Counted from the first letter of the stretch, positions 1 to 8,167 are shown. The stretch: DNA of 64,000 bases from Lachnospiraceae bacterium AB2028 (GCA_000621425.1 JHYJ01000010.1:62001-126000), one strand, 5' to 3'. Made by a program: numbers and translations. Notes: a model not told the origin generated them from the sequence alone.

Positions 1-513
1 CATGAAGTAAACAGTTGTTGGAGCTGCCATTGCAGGAATGATGAGTGCAAGTCTGGAACCATACAGATGTGTAAGGTTACAAACCTTGATGAAACCGACG
101 ATGGAAACCTGTGTAGGGATCATCATGATAGCATAGATGAATGCCCATACGAAGTTTCTGCCCTTAAAGTGGTATACCGTAACTGCATAAGCAGTAAGTG
201 ATGCGAAGTATACCTGAAGAACTACTGTAGGAACTGTGATGAGCAGTGAGTTCAGCATGGACTTCCAAAGGGAAACACCGACTGCCTCTGTCTTTGCTAC
301 CAGACCTGTATAGTTCTTTACGAAGTTAGCACCGGGTATGAAATGGATACCCTGCTTGATCAAATCTGATGTCAACGTTGAGTTAACGATCAGGATGTAG
401 AACGGGAAAAGTGCAAGTACGCATAACAGTATGCAAACAGCATATCTGAAAGGTTTACGAAGGGAGAATTTGCCCTTCTCCTGCACTGTATTTACCTGAA
501 TACCACTAGCCAT
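1..513 (-). CDS. Carbohydrate ABC transporter permease, MalG type (3' end beyond window)
   Basis: The frame is open from an ATG at 513 to the left edge, giving 171 codons of the N-terminal part. A strong ribosome site (AGGAGGAT, 527-520) fixes the start. The N-terminus has a short cytoplasmic tail, a first membrane helix ending FPFYILIVNS, and helices separated by the polar loops typical of the MalG/BPD_transp_1 fold. In this family it pairs with a MalF-type subunit to form the membrane channel. It lies 22 bp after the stop of the MalF-type gene in the same operon. The EAA loop that contacts the ATPase is expected beyond the window edge. Function follows from family and operon; the sugar is inferred only from the neighbouring GH13 enzyme. 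Confidence 0.9.
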   Translation of the reverse strand, partial: MASGIQVNTVQEKGKFSLRKPFRYAVCILLCVLALFPFYILIVNSTLTSDLIKQGIHFIPGANFVKNYTGLVAKTEAVGVSLWKSMLNSLLITVPTVVLQVYFASLTAYAVTVYHFKGRNFVWAFIYAIMMIPTQVSIVGFIKVCNLTHLYGSRLALIIPAMAAPTTVYFM

Positions 514-535
514 TAATTTTATCCTCCTCTCTTAC

Positions 536-1504
536 TCAGCCTACGCCTGATGATTTTGACTTCTTCTCAGATGTTGCAAGGAAGAATATCATACTGATAG
601 CAAGTGTAATGATGAACAGGATAACGGAATATGCAGCAGCACGGCCGTAGTCCTGCTTAGGACCTGCATCAATATAACTCTTAACCAGCATGATGATTGT
701 CTGAGTAGAGTTAACGGAGTTAGCACCCCACTTTACAACCGGGCCTCCCTTGTTGAAAAGCTGGGGAATATCGTACATCTGCAGACCACCGATAGCGGAG
801 GTTACAAGTGTGAACTGAAGGATGGGCTTGAGCAGCGGCATTGTGATAAGCCAGAACTGCTGTGTAGGTGTAGCACCGTCAACCATGGCAGCCTCATAAA
901 GTGAAGGGCTGATACCCATGATACCGGCGATAAGAACGATCATCGTATTACCATACCACATCCAGAACTGTATGAATGCGATAATGAATAGCGACGCGTA
1001 ACCCGATTTCAATATATCGGAATTATCATTAAGAATGCCAACGCTCTTAAGAAGTCCGGTTATAGAACCGTTAACATCAAAGAAGCTGTAGAACAGTACG
1101 GCGATAGTTGCTGCCGTAATGATGTTGGGCATATACATGATGACTTTATATGCACCCTCTCCTCTGAGTTTGTTGAATGCATCTGTGAACCAGCCTGCAA
1201 GCAGAAGAGAAAGAAGAATCTGCGGTACAAAGTTCAGCAACCACATAACAATGGTCACGATGATAGCATTGAATACCTCACCGCCACCCAGTGAACCGAA
1301 CACATAATCAGTATAGTTATTAAGACCGGGCACAAGCTCGATCGTAGCTTTTCTACCATGTCCTACCTGAACCTGCTTAAAGAAGGAAATGTAGAAGGTA
1401 TAAAGCAAAGGATATAACTGAAAAATAAGAAATACTAAAAAGAAAGGAACCAGGAAAATATAACCGTATTTTCCATATTCTACTGTTTTACGTTTTTTTT
1501 GCAC
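536..1504 (-). CDS. Carbohydrate ABC transporter permease, MalF/UgpA type
   Basis: Inner-membrane subunit of a sugar importer with about six helices. It starts with a basic tail (KKRKTVEYGKYGYIFLVPF) and carries the EAA-type cytoplasmic loop SPSLYEAAMVDGATPTQQFW that docks the ATPase. A GTG at 1513 has GGGGA directly against it, which is too close. A second in-frame GTG at 1504 has GGGGAG eight bases upstream, so I place the start there. It sits between the binding-protein gene (after a stable hairpin at 1561-1592) and the MalG-type gene. No ATP-binding subunit lies in the window; such importers often share an MsmX-like ATPase encoded elsewhere. Confidence 0.9.
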   Translation of the reverse strand: MQKKRKTVEYGKYGYIFLVPFFLVFLIFQLYPLLYTFYISFFKQVQVGHGRKATIELVPGLNNYTDYVFGSLGGGEVFNAIIVTIVMWLLNFVPQILLSLLLAGWFTDAFNKLRGEGAYKVIMYMPNIITAATIAVLFYSFFDVNGSITGLLKSVGILNDNSDILKSGYASLFIIAFIQFWMWYGNTMIVLIAGIMGISPSLYEAAMVDGATPTQQFWLITMPLLKPILQFTLVTSAIGGLQMYDIPQLFNKGGPVVKWGANSVNSTQTIIMLVKSYIDAGPKQDYGRAAAYSVILFIITLAISMIFFLATSEKKSKSSGVG

Positions 1505-1560
1505 TTTTGTCACTCCCCAATCCGGATAAGTTAGTATACGCTTCTTTTTTAATGGATAAA

Positions 1561-1592
1561 CTGTGCACCGGTATATTCATACCGATGCACAG
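1561..1592 (-). promoter_or_regulatory. Stable intercistronic hairpin between binding-protein and permease genes
   Basis: A 14-bp inverted repeat with one G-U pair and a 4-nt loop lies between the binding-protein stop (1631) and the permease start (1504). On the transcript strand it is followed by TTTATCC, not a long U tract. It therefore looks like a weak terminator or an mRNA-protecting structure rather than an operon end. This arrangement is known in sugar ABC operons to give more binding protein than permease. Confidence 0.7.
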
Positions 1593-1630
1593 CCATCTAA
1601 TCATTTAAGTTTTACTACAGTCTCTGCAGA

Positions 1631-3079
1631 TTATTCTACAGTGATGTTGGTGTAACCGGAAGCAACTTCGTCCTTGATGAACTGGATTGCATCATCAGCT
1701 GTAGCATAGGTACCTGAGTTGTAACCCTCAGAAGCCTTGTCGATGATAGCCTTGATAGCAGAATCCATGTAAGTAGCGTTGCTAAGGTCGATTCCAGGTG
1801 CAGACTGAAGCCAGATTTCAACAGGGTTCTGTCCGCCAAGAACAGCAGCAGGATCAGCGATAACGCCGTCAGCAGCGATCTGCTCCATAGCAGCCTTGTT
1901 GTTTACGAAATCAGCGGTCTCAGCAGAGATCTTGTACATCATATCCTTATCGCAGCAAAGCTCATAAAGAAGGAATCCGCAAAGCTCAGGGTTAGGAGTA
2001 TCCTCACCTACGCATACATAGGTACCACCCCAGTGATAAGAAACAGGACCCTGGCAGATGTGGAACTTACCATAGGTGCTTGTTGCGCTATCAGGAGATG
2101 TGCTGATGCACCAGTAAACTGACCATGTGCATCCGAAGTAGCAGAATACCTTACCTTCGTAGTTAGCATTCCAACCATCTGACCACATAGAAGACTTATC
2201 TGTGTAATCTCCATCATAGAGCTTCTTAGCTGTCTCAAGATAATCTGTTACAGAGCTGTCAAGTGTAAGAGTCTCAGAACCATCAGCTGCGGTTGTTACC
2301 CAAGGCTGTGTCTGCTGATCCCACATAGCGTACTTGATTTCATCAGGACCAGATACCATCTTGTAACCAGCTTCCTTCATTGTGTCAGCTGTTGCGAAGA
2401 ATGTATCCCAATCCTTAACATACTCCTGAACCTCAGCAGGATCAGATGTGCCAAGAACTTCCTCAGCGATATCTGTTCTGTAGATGAGACATCCGGGTGT
2501 TGCCTGCCATGTAACAGCCATAAGATCACCATCAACAGTAGCATAGTCAACAGTGTACTGATAAGCGTTTGCATACATCTCAGGTGTGATACCAACTTCA
2601 GATACAGGCATGAAACCAACGCCTTCTGTGAAGTTCTTAGCTACGTCGTTATCAGCAGGAACAAGTGAAGGATACTTGTCACCGGAAGTCATAGCTGTCT
2701 CGATAGCTGTCTGATATGTTCCGTCTGTTCCGGATACACCGAGGTTGATGAACTCTACATAATCAGCGTACTCAGGATACTCATCAAGTACCATCTGAAG
2801 TCTGCTGCCGAACTCATCGTTCCATGAGTAAGCATAGATCTTCATGCTCTCATCCCAACCGCTGGGATCGGGTGCTTCCATAGTAGCTGCGTCCTCAACA
2901 GCAGGAGCCTCTGTAGCTTCCTCGCCACCATCAGCAGGTGCTTCTGTAGCTTCCTCGCCACCTTCAACAGGTGCCTCAGTAGCTTCTGTGCCTGTAGCAG
3001 GCTCTTCAGTAGTACAAGCTGTCAGAGTACCTGCAACCATGATCATTGCCATAGAAAGTGCCAATAATCTCTTTTTCAT
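1631..3079 (-). CDS. Extracellular solute-binding lipoprotein of a sugar ABC transporter (family 1)
   Basis: A 482-residue lipoprotein that captures a sugar outside the cell and delivers it to the two permeases downstream. The signal peptide ends in the lipobox LTAC with the lipidated cysteine at position 22. A low-complexity acidic linker follows (about residues 23-70) with repeats of EATEAP and GGEE, tethering the binding domain to the membrane. The rest resembles SBP_bac_1, with a YAYSWNDEFGSRLQ beginning and several aromatic stretches suited to carbohydrate stacking. The start has a strong GGGAGG site 8-9 bases upstream. It is first in the operon, behind a well-formed promoter at 3143-3171. 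Specificity for maltodextrin is inferred from the adjacent GH13 gene. Confidence 0.9.
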   Translation of the reverse strand: MKKRLLALSMAMIMVAGTLTACTTEEPATGTEATEAPVEGGEEATEAPADGGEEATEAPAVEDAATMEAPDPSGWDESMKIYAYSWNDEFGSRLQMVLDEYPEYADYVEFINLGVSGTDGTYQTAIETAMTSGDKYPSLVPADNDVAKNFTEGVGFMPVSEVGITPEMYANAYQYTVDYATVDGDLMAVTWQATPGCLIYRTDIAEEVLGTSDPAEVQEYVKDWDTFFATADTMKEAGYKMVSGPDEIKYAMWDQQTQPWVTTAADGSETLTLDSSVTDYLETAKKLYDGDYTDKSSMWSDGWNANYEGKVFCYFGCTWSVYWCISTSPDSATSTYGKFHICQGPVSYHWGGTYVCVGEDTPNPELCGFLLYELCCDKDMMYKISAETADFVNNKAAMEQIAADGVIADPAAVLGGQNPVEIWLQSAPGIDLSNATYMDSAIKAIIDKASEGYNSGTYATADDAIQFIKDEVASGYTNITVE

Positions 3080-3113
3080 TGTTACAATTACCTCCCATAA
3101 ATTTTGGTATAAT

Positions 3114-3134
3114 CAGACAGCCCTATGCTGTCTG
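3114..3134 (-). promoter_or_regulatory. Perfect hairpin at the 5' end of the sugar-operon transcript
   Basis: An 8-bp perfect inverted repeat (CAGACAGC/GCTGTCTG, 5-nt loop) begins within a few bases of the transcription start predicted from the promoter at 3143-3171. It could stabilise the mRNA 5' end or be a repressor operator. The sequence does not match the usual LacI or CcpA cre consensus. Confidence 0.5.
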
Positions 3135-3142
3135 CAATTTGA

Positions 3143-3171
3143 ATATTAGCATAGGCATAAAAAATGTGCAA
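3143..3171 (-). promoter_or_regulatory. Sigma-A promoter of the sugar ABC operon
   Basis: On the minus strand TTGCAC (3171-3166) and TAATAT (3148-3143) are separated by exactly 17 bp. This predicts transcription from about 3136, roughly 57 bases before the ATG of the binding-protein gene at 3079. Confidence 0.65.
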
Positions 3172-3233
3172 GACAAAAATGAAATATTTGTGAATAATTG
3201 TGAATGTTAAACAAAACTAATTATGAACTTTTA

Positions 3234-3266
3234 TTCATATTTCGTTCATATTCTGTTCATAATTGT
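3234..3266. promoter_or_regulatory. Three tandem 11-bp repeats (TTCATA..) upstream of the sugar-operon promoter
   Basis: Three direct repeats of 11 bp (TTCATATTTCG, TTCATATTCTG, TTCATAATTGT) are phased one helical turn apart, 63-95 bp upstream of the -35 box. Related TTGTGAAT repeats in the other orientation lie at about 3188-3206. Phased direct repeats here suggest binding sites for an activator. The 305-bp gap 3080-3384 otherwise holds only the promoter, a 5' hairpin and a possible terminator at 3335-3365. Confidence 0.45.
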
Positions 3267-3334
3267 GGTGATTTTAATTTTAAATACTACATATTGTGGC
3301 TGAAATTTTACCCCTAACATCACTTGCTAAATAA

Positions 3335-3365
3335 ATATGTCCGAATTATGACTATTCGGACATAT
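3335..3365 (-). terminator. Perfect 12-bp hairpin after the GH13 gene, probable terminator
   Basis: A perfect 12-bp inverted repeat (centre 7 nt) lies 20 bp beyond the GH13 stop codon. The following bases on the minus strand are T-rich (ATTTATTTAG) but not a pure run, so termination strength is uncertain. Confidence 0.5.
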
Positions 3366-3384
3366 ACAAATTCACTATATGAAC

Positions 3385-5502
3385 TTACTCATTTGCAAGC
3401 TTTAAACCACCGTCGCCGCCGTGCCTTAATATGGTTCCGGAAAAAGGCGGCAGGGTAAGTATTATGCGGCCATTCTCCAGCCAGTACTCATGCATGGCAT
3501 CATCAAAGCCATCCTCCCATGTCAGCATTATCTGCTTTATGGTAGCATTCTTGCGGATACCCAGCTCCCAAAGGGAGATTTCCTCAACTATAGTCTCTGC
3601 CGTGTTATTTACGATCACTGCAGACTGGCCTTTTTTGCTGAAACGCCCGAAAGCCAGCAGGCCACGTTTCATCTTCAATACCTTTATGGAACCGTGCTTG
3701 AATTCGTGATATTTCTTTCTGATAGAGATCATCTTCTTATGGAACTCTATCATCTCCTTGTCCTCATGTCCCCAGGGATAGGTACGACGGTTATCAGGAT
3801 CTGTGAAGCCGCATACACCAGCCTCATCACCGTAATATATAGTAGGAGCTCCCACCCAGGTAAACTGTACCAGGACCGCCTCGCGCATTACCGCTTTGTT
3901 AACATCCCTATCGGCAGCGTCCGGTCCAAGTGATCCGGTCCTGCCCACTTTGTGGTTTGTACGGGTAAGGAACCTGGAATGGTCATGGTTGGACAGCTCG
4001 TTCATCGCCGTGAACATTGAAGGTGCCGTCATCTCTGCATTATGGTATACCATGGCATTCCAGAAATTCTCGGCATTGTTAAGCTGGTCTTCCCTGTACT
4101 CATCGCTGTGCTTCTGCATACCGGTAAGGAACCAGGTCAAAGGTTCCATAAACGCGTCGTAATTCATGACCGTATCCCATTCATCGCCCTTGAGCCATGC
4201 GTTAGGCGAACCGTAATGCTCCGCAAGTATGACAGCATCGGGATTTGCTTCCTTTACTGCCTTCCTAAAATCCCTCCAGAACTTGTGGTTATATTCCGTG
4301 GACTGTCCCAGGTCGGCCGCCACGTCAAGACGCCACCCGTCAGCATTATAAGGCGCGGACACCCATTTTTTTGCAATACGCATTATGTAGTCGTGAAGAT
4401 TTTCAGATGCTTCATAATGAAGCTTGGGCAGAGTATCGTTTCCCCACCACCCGTCATAGGTATGGTTGTTGGGCCATCTGTCCTCGTAGAATTTAAAATA
4501 ATCATGGTAAGGGCTGTCCTTATCCACAAAGGCACCCTTTTCATATCCGCTGGCGTTTTCATATATGCGCTCACGGTCAAGCCATTTATTGAAGGAACCG
4601 CAGTGGTTGAAAACTCCATCCATTATGACCTTTATGCCGCGGCTGTGGGCCTCTGCTACCAGTTCAGCAAAAAGCTCGTTGCTGGCCTCAAGGTTTTCCT
4701 TGTTGGTCACGCGGTCTATGTAACGGGTAGCATGGGTATTATCTTTATCACCTTCATTCAGCAGCTCACCCTCATCGTGGACGATCCTGCCAAAATGAGG
4801 ATCTATGTAGTCATAGTCCTGTATATCGTATTTATGATTGGAAGGCGAAACAAAGAGCGGATTGAAATAAATGACCTCAACACCTAAGTCTGCTAAGTAA
4901 TCCAGCTTGTTCATGACACCCTTAAGGTCGCCGCCGTAGAAATTGCGGACATCCATGCTGTCCGGCCTGCGCTCCCAGTCATCTATCTTCCTGACCGGCT
5001 CGCCTATATATGAATATTCATTTGTAAGAACATCGTTGGATTCATCACCGTTGCAGAACCGCTCGGTGAAGATCTGGTACATTACAGCGCCCTTTACCCA
5101 GTCGGGAGTCTTGAAACCGGGATAGATCCTGAAGCTGTAGTGGTCATCAGGAACCCTGCCTACGCCCCTGGTGTCAAACACTACCGTAATATGTCCTACC
5201 GAAACCTCAAAGTAATAGATCAGCGGATCTTCTTCCAGCTGGATTTCTGTCTTGTAGTAGTCAAAAAGCTCATCACGATCGTACAGATCCATTGGGATCT
5301 TTTCCTTATCAGTGATAAGGATCACGCTGTCAAGATTATTACGAGCTGCACGAAAACGCACCGTCACCACATCATAGGGCATCGGTTCCGCAGGCGTTAT
5401 GAAATTCGATGTGGTATCTGAATAGAAAGATGCCTTGCTTATGATGGGACGCATCCCCGCTATATAATATTCATTCAGCCGCAACAAACTTTTTTCGATC
5501 AT
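3385..5502 (-). CDS. Glycoside hydrolase family 13, neopullulanase/cyclomaltodextrinase-like
   Basis: A 705-residue enzyme that hydrolyses alpha-glucans or maltodextrins. There is no signal peptide, so it acts in the cytoplasm, probably on oligosaccharides imported by the adjacent ABC system. An N-terminal beta domain (about residues 20-125, CBM34-like) precedes the barrel, which starts near GAVMYQIFTERFCNGD. The conserved regions are present: DGVFNH (295-300), GWRLDVA with nucleophile D393, ILAEHYG with acid/base E428, and LSNHDHSR with D507. All catalytic residues are intact. A C-terminal beta sandwich follows from about residue 625. It has its own leader of about 150 bp and is divided from the ABC operon by a promoter, so the two are co-located but separately transcribed. 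Confidence 0.92.
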   Translation of the reverse strand: MIEKSLLRLNEYYIAGMRPIISKASFYSDTTSNFITPAEPMPYDVVTVRFRAARNNLDSVILITDKEKIPMDLYDRDELFDYYKTEIQLEEDPLIYYFEVSVGHITVVFDTRGVGRVPDDHYSFRIYPGFKTPDWVKGAVMYQIFTERFCNGDESNDVLTNEYSYIGEPVRKIDDWERRPDSMDVRNFYGGDLKGVMNKLDYLADLGVEVIYFNPLFVSPSNHKYDIQDYDYIDPHFGRIVHDEGELLNEGDKDNTHATRYIDRVTNKENLEASNELFAELVAEAHSRGIKVIMDGVFNHCGSFNKWLDRERIYENASGYEKGAFVDKDSPYHDYFKFYEDRWPNNHTYDGWWGNDTLPKLHYEASENLHDYIMRIAKKWVSAPYNADGWRLDVAADLGQSTEYNHKFWRDFRKAVKEANPDAVILAEHYGSPNAWLKGDEWDTVMNYDAFMEPLTWFLTGMQKHSDEYREDQLNNAENFWNAMVYHNAEMTAPSMFTAMNELSNHDHSRFLTRTNHKVGRTGSLGPDAADRDVNKAVMREAVLVQFTWVGAPTIYYGDEAGVCGFTDPDNRRTYPWGHEDKEMIEFHKKMISIRKKYHEFKHGSIKVLKMKRGLLAFGRFSKKGQSAVIVNNTAETIVEEISLWELGIRKNATIKQIMLTWEDGFDDAMHEYWLENGRIILTLPPFSGTILRHGGDGGLKLANE

Positions 5503-5657
5503 GATTCCCTTTTCCGCTGCTTTTATGCAGCTTCCTTAAGGCCGGCACCGGAACAATCCGATCCCATTAATACCTGCCGTGTGGAAATTTTACCACAAAT
5601 TGACATCTTTTTTTAGATATTTTGTTATGATTCAAGTCATTATATATGCCATCCGTG

Positions 5658-6572
5658 TCAGAAATCCTCATCATCTTCATCATCGTCATCATCATAACTA
5701 GACTTCTGGTACGAATCCACATCTGCCACCAGCACCTTATTGGCTATCCGCCTTCCGGGCATTACCGCCTCTACCATGGCGTCTATCTCGTCAAGGCGCA
5801 TAATAAGATGCATCTCGTTTCCGAGCATGTCATTCTTTCTTGCCTCATCTACCATTGCATTGAGCATGGACCGGAGGTCATCCTCACACTCCGCAAATAT
5901 GCAGGTGGGATAAAGCACATCATCAACAAGCTTTACTAAAAGGGCGCCCGTTATCTCACGCTTTTCCATTACGATGAAACTCAGTTTCGGATCATATGAG
6001 CCCGGGAGTCCCTTTTTATTGAAAAAAGTCTGCCCCGTTCTCGTAACGCTGATTCCGTTAAGTATCTCCCTGGTCTTATAGGAAACCTGCCTGCTCAAAG
6101 GAATGACAGCCACCGGGTCCTCCCTGTTCTGTTTCATCTTTTCATCCTTTAAGAGCATCCTGACATCCGTGTACCACTCCCCGCCAAGCTTTACCTCCCT
6201 TTCAAAGGAATGCTTGCGGAAAAAATCCTCCGCATTGGAAAAAACATCGTACCTGTCATAGTCGGCCGTAAAATATGCGCAGACCCTTTCCATCTCGCCG
6301 TCTTCAGCCATTTCAAAAATATAGTCCAAAAGCTTTCCGGCAACACCTTTTCCCCGCATTTCCTTAATAATGAAAAACCACTCTATAATGAAATCCGTGC
6401 CGGATGCCGTACAGATGGCAAGACCTACCGGGGTATCCTCCTCGTCATCATCCGTATCCAGCACGCCGATGGCATATACTCCAGGGAATTTTGTCCTTTC
6501 CAGAAGAAGGAAGGGATCCATGCCAGCGAAAAACCTCATCTGTTCTTTTGTCAGTGTTACCAGATTAATCAT
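5658..6572 (-). CDS. GNAT-family N-acetyltransferase with acidic C-terminal tail
   Basis: A 304-residue protein. The first half is a recognisable GNAT fold with the acetyl-CoA loop RGKGVAGKLLDYIFE (motif A). The second half looks like a degenerate second GNAT-like domain. The last 12 residues are almost entirely Asp/Glu after a YQKSS segment. The start codon overlaps the stop of the upstream gene by 4 bp (ATGA), so the two are translationally coupled. Its C-terminal half aligns with that of the upstream protein. The substrate cannot be told from sequence. Confidence 0.8.
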   Translation of the reverse strand: MINLVTLTKEQMRFFAGMDPFLLLERTKFPGVYAIGVLDTDDDEEDTPVGLAICTASGTDFIIEWFFIIKEMRGKGVAGKLLDYIFEMAEDGEMERVCAYFTADYDRYDVFSNAEDFFRKHSFEREVKLGGEWYTDVRMLLKDEKMKQNREDPVAVIPLSRQVSYKTREILNGISVTRTGQTFFNKKGLPGSYDPKLSFIVMEKREITGALLVKLVDDVLYPTCIFAECEDDLRSMLNAMVDEARKNDMLGNEMHLIMRLDEIDAMVEAVMPGRRIANKVLVADVDSYQKSSYDDDDDEDDEDF

Positions 6573-7417
6573 GAATCCTCATCCAAGACTCCGCTGTCCT
6601 TCATTACCGGCACGCTCTTTGCTCCCGGGAAAAGCTTTGCCACAAGCTCACTCATAGCACTGTTGTTACGCCTGATCACAATATTGGTATCCTCTGCATA
6701 GTAGCCTTCAGCCGTCATGGCTGCATAACACAGCATATACATTATATCAGCAGGATCATCGGAAAAACCTGCTAATAGGCACATCTCCAATGCCCCTTCG
6801 GCATTCTTGTGCAGGAGAAAAACTCCCAGCACTTCACCTCCAAAATAAAGACAGCAGGATACATTCCTTTCGAAGAAGTTCATATTGATGGTTTCCAGAT
6901 CATAAACCACGCCCATGGTACCGCAGTACAGGCATTTCCTGATCACGCGGCCAAGTTCACCAAGGTTCAGCTCCCCAAGGCTTTTCATATATTCAGGAAT
7001 ATCACTACGATACTTCGCCGTCACATCCACCAGGTCTTTTACGCTTATTACCACATCCCTTCCTTCACCCTTTTCTATAGGAAATTCTTTTTCCTTTAGA
7101 TAATCCTTTGTGGGCTTGGTAACACTGCCGCTGACCTCGAAAGATATTTTCAGATTTTTTTCATCTGCATAATCCAGAAGGTAACTGAATATCTCGTCAA
7201 AAGCCTCTATATCATTGTTTATCATATACCGGACATCAGCCCTTTTCTCGCCGGTCTTAGGCTCATTGACCATCTCCCATATAAGGATGGATATGCCTTT
7301 GCTGCCCTCGGCAGCCACTCCCCTGTAGCACTTGCGCACCACATTCTCACATGCAAGCTTAGGAAGAAGCTCTTCAAATTCATCAATATTATTTGCGCTT
7401 ATTTTTCGAACAAGCAT
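6569..7417 (-). CDS. Divergent GNAT-like protein, paralogue of its neighbour
   Basis: A 282-residue protein beginning MLVRKISANN. The open frame extends 39 codons further upstream, but the ATG at 7417 has a GGGAGG site and the upstream part overlaps a terminator, so 7417 is chosen. The N-terminal half lacks the Q/RxxGxG acetyl-CoA signature, so activity as an acetyltransferase is doubtful. The C-terminal half shares with the downstream protein a pattern of a hydrophobic strand, a D-D-x-x-x-I/L-M-x-M-L helix and a PG near the end. The 4-bp overlap with the downstream gene suggests a functional pair. Function unknown. Confidence 0.7.
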   Translation of the reverse strand: MLVRKISANNIDEFEELLPKLACENVVRKCYRGVAAEGSKGISILIWEMVNEPKTGEKRADVRYMINNDIEAFDEIFSYLLDYADEKNLKISFEVSGSVTKPTKDYLKEKEFPIEKGEGRDVVISVKDLVDVTAKYRSDIPEYMKSLGELNLGELGRVIRKCLYCGTMGVVYDLETINMNFFERNVSCCLYFGGEVLGVFLLHKNAEGALEMCLLAGFSDDPADIMYMLCYAAMTAEGYYAEDTNIVIRRNNSAMSELVAKLFPGAKSVPVMKDSGVLDEDS

Positions 7418-7466
7418 GGAATCCTCCCGGCTTACGTGACACTGGTTTTTGATGCTTAAAAAACAT

Positions 7467-7488
7467 TTTACCATAATTATGGTAAAAA
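7467..7488. promoter_or_regulatory. 22-bp perfect palindrome upstream of the GNAT pair
   Basis: TTTTACCATAATTATGGTAAAA is self-complementary without a mismatch (arm TTTTACCATAA, two-fold centre) and lies 50-71 bp upstream of the start at 7417. It touches the T-run of the TM2 terminator at 7484-7519. Its symmetry suits a dimeric DNA-binding regulator, but it could also be an accident of AT-rich sequence. Confidence 0.4.
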
Positions 7489-7519
7489 AAAACCACCCTG
7501 TCTTCCGACAAGGTGGCTT
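7484..7519 (-). terminator. Rho-independent terminator of the first TM2 gene
   Basis: On the minus strand a 10-bp stem (CCACCTTGTC with GACAGGGTGG, loop GGAA) is followed by nine T residues. It lies 29 bp after the TM2 stop codon and resembles the terminator of the paralogous gene at 8181-8212. Confidence 0.85.
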
Positions 7520-7547
7520 TGTTATGCTATTCAATCTCTAGCAGGGA

Positions 7548-7796
7548 TTAGAACCAGCCCTTGTGACCATCAACATAGATGGACTGGAAATCTTCATCAG
7601 ACTTTGTGATGTAGATGATACCCTCGATGAAACCGATCAGCTCGATGATAGCAGCCAGTGTTCCGAGTGAAACAAGGCTTATAGCAAGCATGATGATAGC
7701 TTCCTTGGTGTAACCAAGATAGAACTTGTGAACACCGAATGCTCCAAGAAAGATACCCAGCAGACCTGCTACCATTTTACTCTTCTGATTTTCCAT
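7548..7796 (-). CDS. TM2 domain protein (copy A)
   Basis: An 82-residue membrane protein made almost only of a TM2 domain: a short polar N-terminus, a first helix with GLLGIFLGAFGVHKFYLG, a tight turn, and a second helix leading to a polar tail ending DGHKGWF. The GxFGxHxFYLG signature defines the family, whose function in bacteria is unknown. It differs from the neighbour at 8240-8488 by 5 of 82 residues, so the two arose by recent duplication. It has its own ribosome site and terminator. Confidence 0.88.
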   Translation of the reverse strand: MENQKSKMVAGLLGIFLGAFGVHKFYLGYTKEAIIMLAISLVSLGTLAAIIELIGFIEGIIYITKSDEDFQSIYVDGHKGWF

Positions 7797-7913
7797 TTTT
7801 TTCCCTCCCTAAGATTTTGTTTTAACAATATTTGGTATGTACCTAAGTACACATCACATATACTATAGCACATCTAGTTGTTTTTTGGCAAGTACATTTT
7901 GATATAAGCATCA

Positions 7914-8029
7914 AAGGTACCCCATCCCATAGGAGATGTTGAGTAGGTTTGTAATGCGTAAGCTTGCTTACAGCAGGACAAACCTACTCAACATCGTGCA
8001 AGCCTGCTTGCAATGGGATGGGGTACCTT
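7914..8029. repeat. Nested multi-branched palindromic element between the TM2 paralogues
   Basis: A perfect 17-bp outer inverted repeat (7914-7930 with 8013-8029) encloses two further hairpins. The first has an 18-bp perfect stem (7935-7952 with 7978-7995) topped by a 5-bp stem at 7958-7971. The second is GCAAG-CCTG-CTTGC at 7998-8011. Single-stranded it would fold into a three-way junction with almost no unpaired bases. The gap 7797-8239 holds this element, a diverged half copy, a small hairpin GTGGAGC-gca-GCTCCAC near 8054, and the terminator of the next TM2 gene; I see no gene in it. Confidence 0.8.
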
Positions 8030-8100
8030 GGGCGCCCACCCACATGAGCAAGTAGTGGAGCGCAGCTCCACGGATTGCGAATGCTTACCTACGGCAACGC

Positions 8101-8167
8101 AAAACCTACTCTACACTGTGCAAGCTTGCTTGCAATGATGCCAGATATCTTGGGTGCCCACCTGCAT
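8101..8167. repeat. Diverged half copy of the palindromic element
   Basis: These 67 bases align without gaps to 7979-8045 of the intact element at about three quarters identity (51 of 67). They keep the GCAAGC-TTGC-TTGC hairpin and the TTGGG.GCCCACC end. The outer 17-bp arm is degraded (ATGATGCCAGATATC against ATGGGATGGGGTACC), so this copy can no longer form the closed structure. Confidence 0.7.

Noticed and set aside
2884-2990. Tandem repeat near the start of the binding-protein gene
   Set aside because: It encodes the EATEAP linker of the lipoprotein; such linkers are common and not a separate element.
4042-4887. 281-residue open frame on the plus strand
   Set aside because: It lies entirely antisense to the GH13 gene, whose catalytic motifs are intact; no ribosome site or recognisable domain.
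8101-8167. Possible direct repeats of a CRISPR-like or tandem array with 7979-8045
   Set aside because: Only two copies exist, 76% identical, and they are halves of a palindromic element, not repeat-spacer units.
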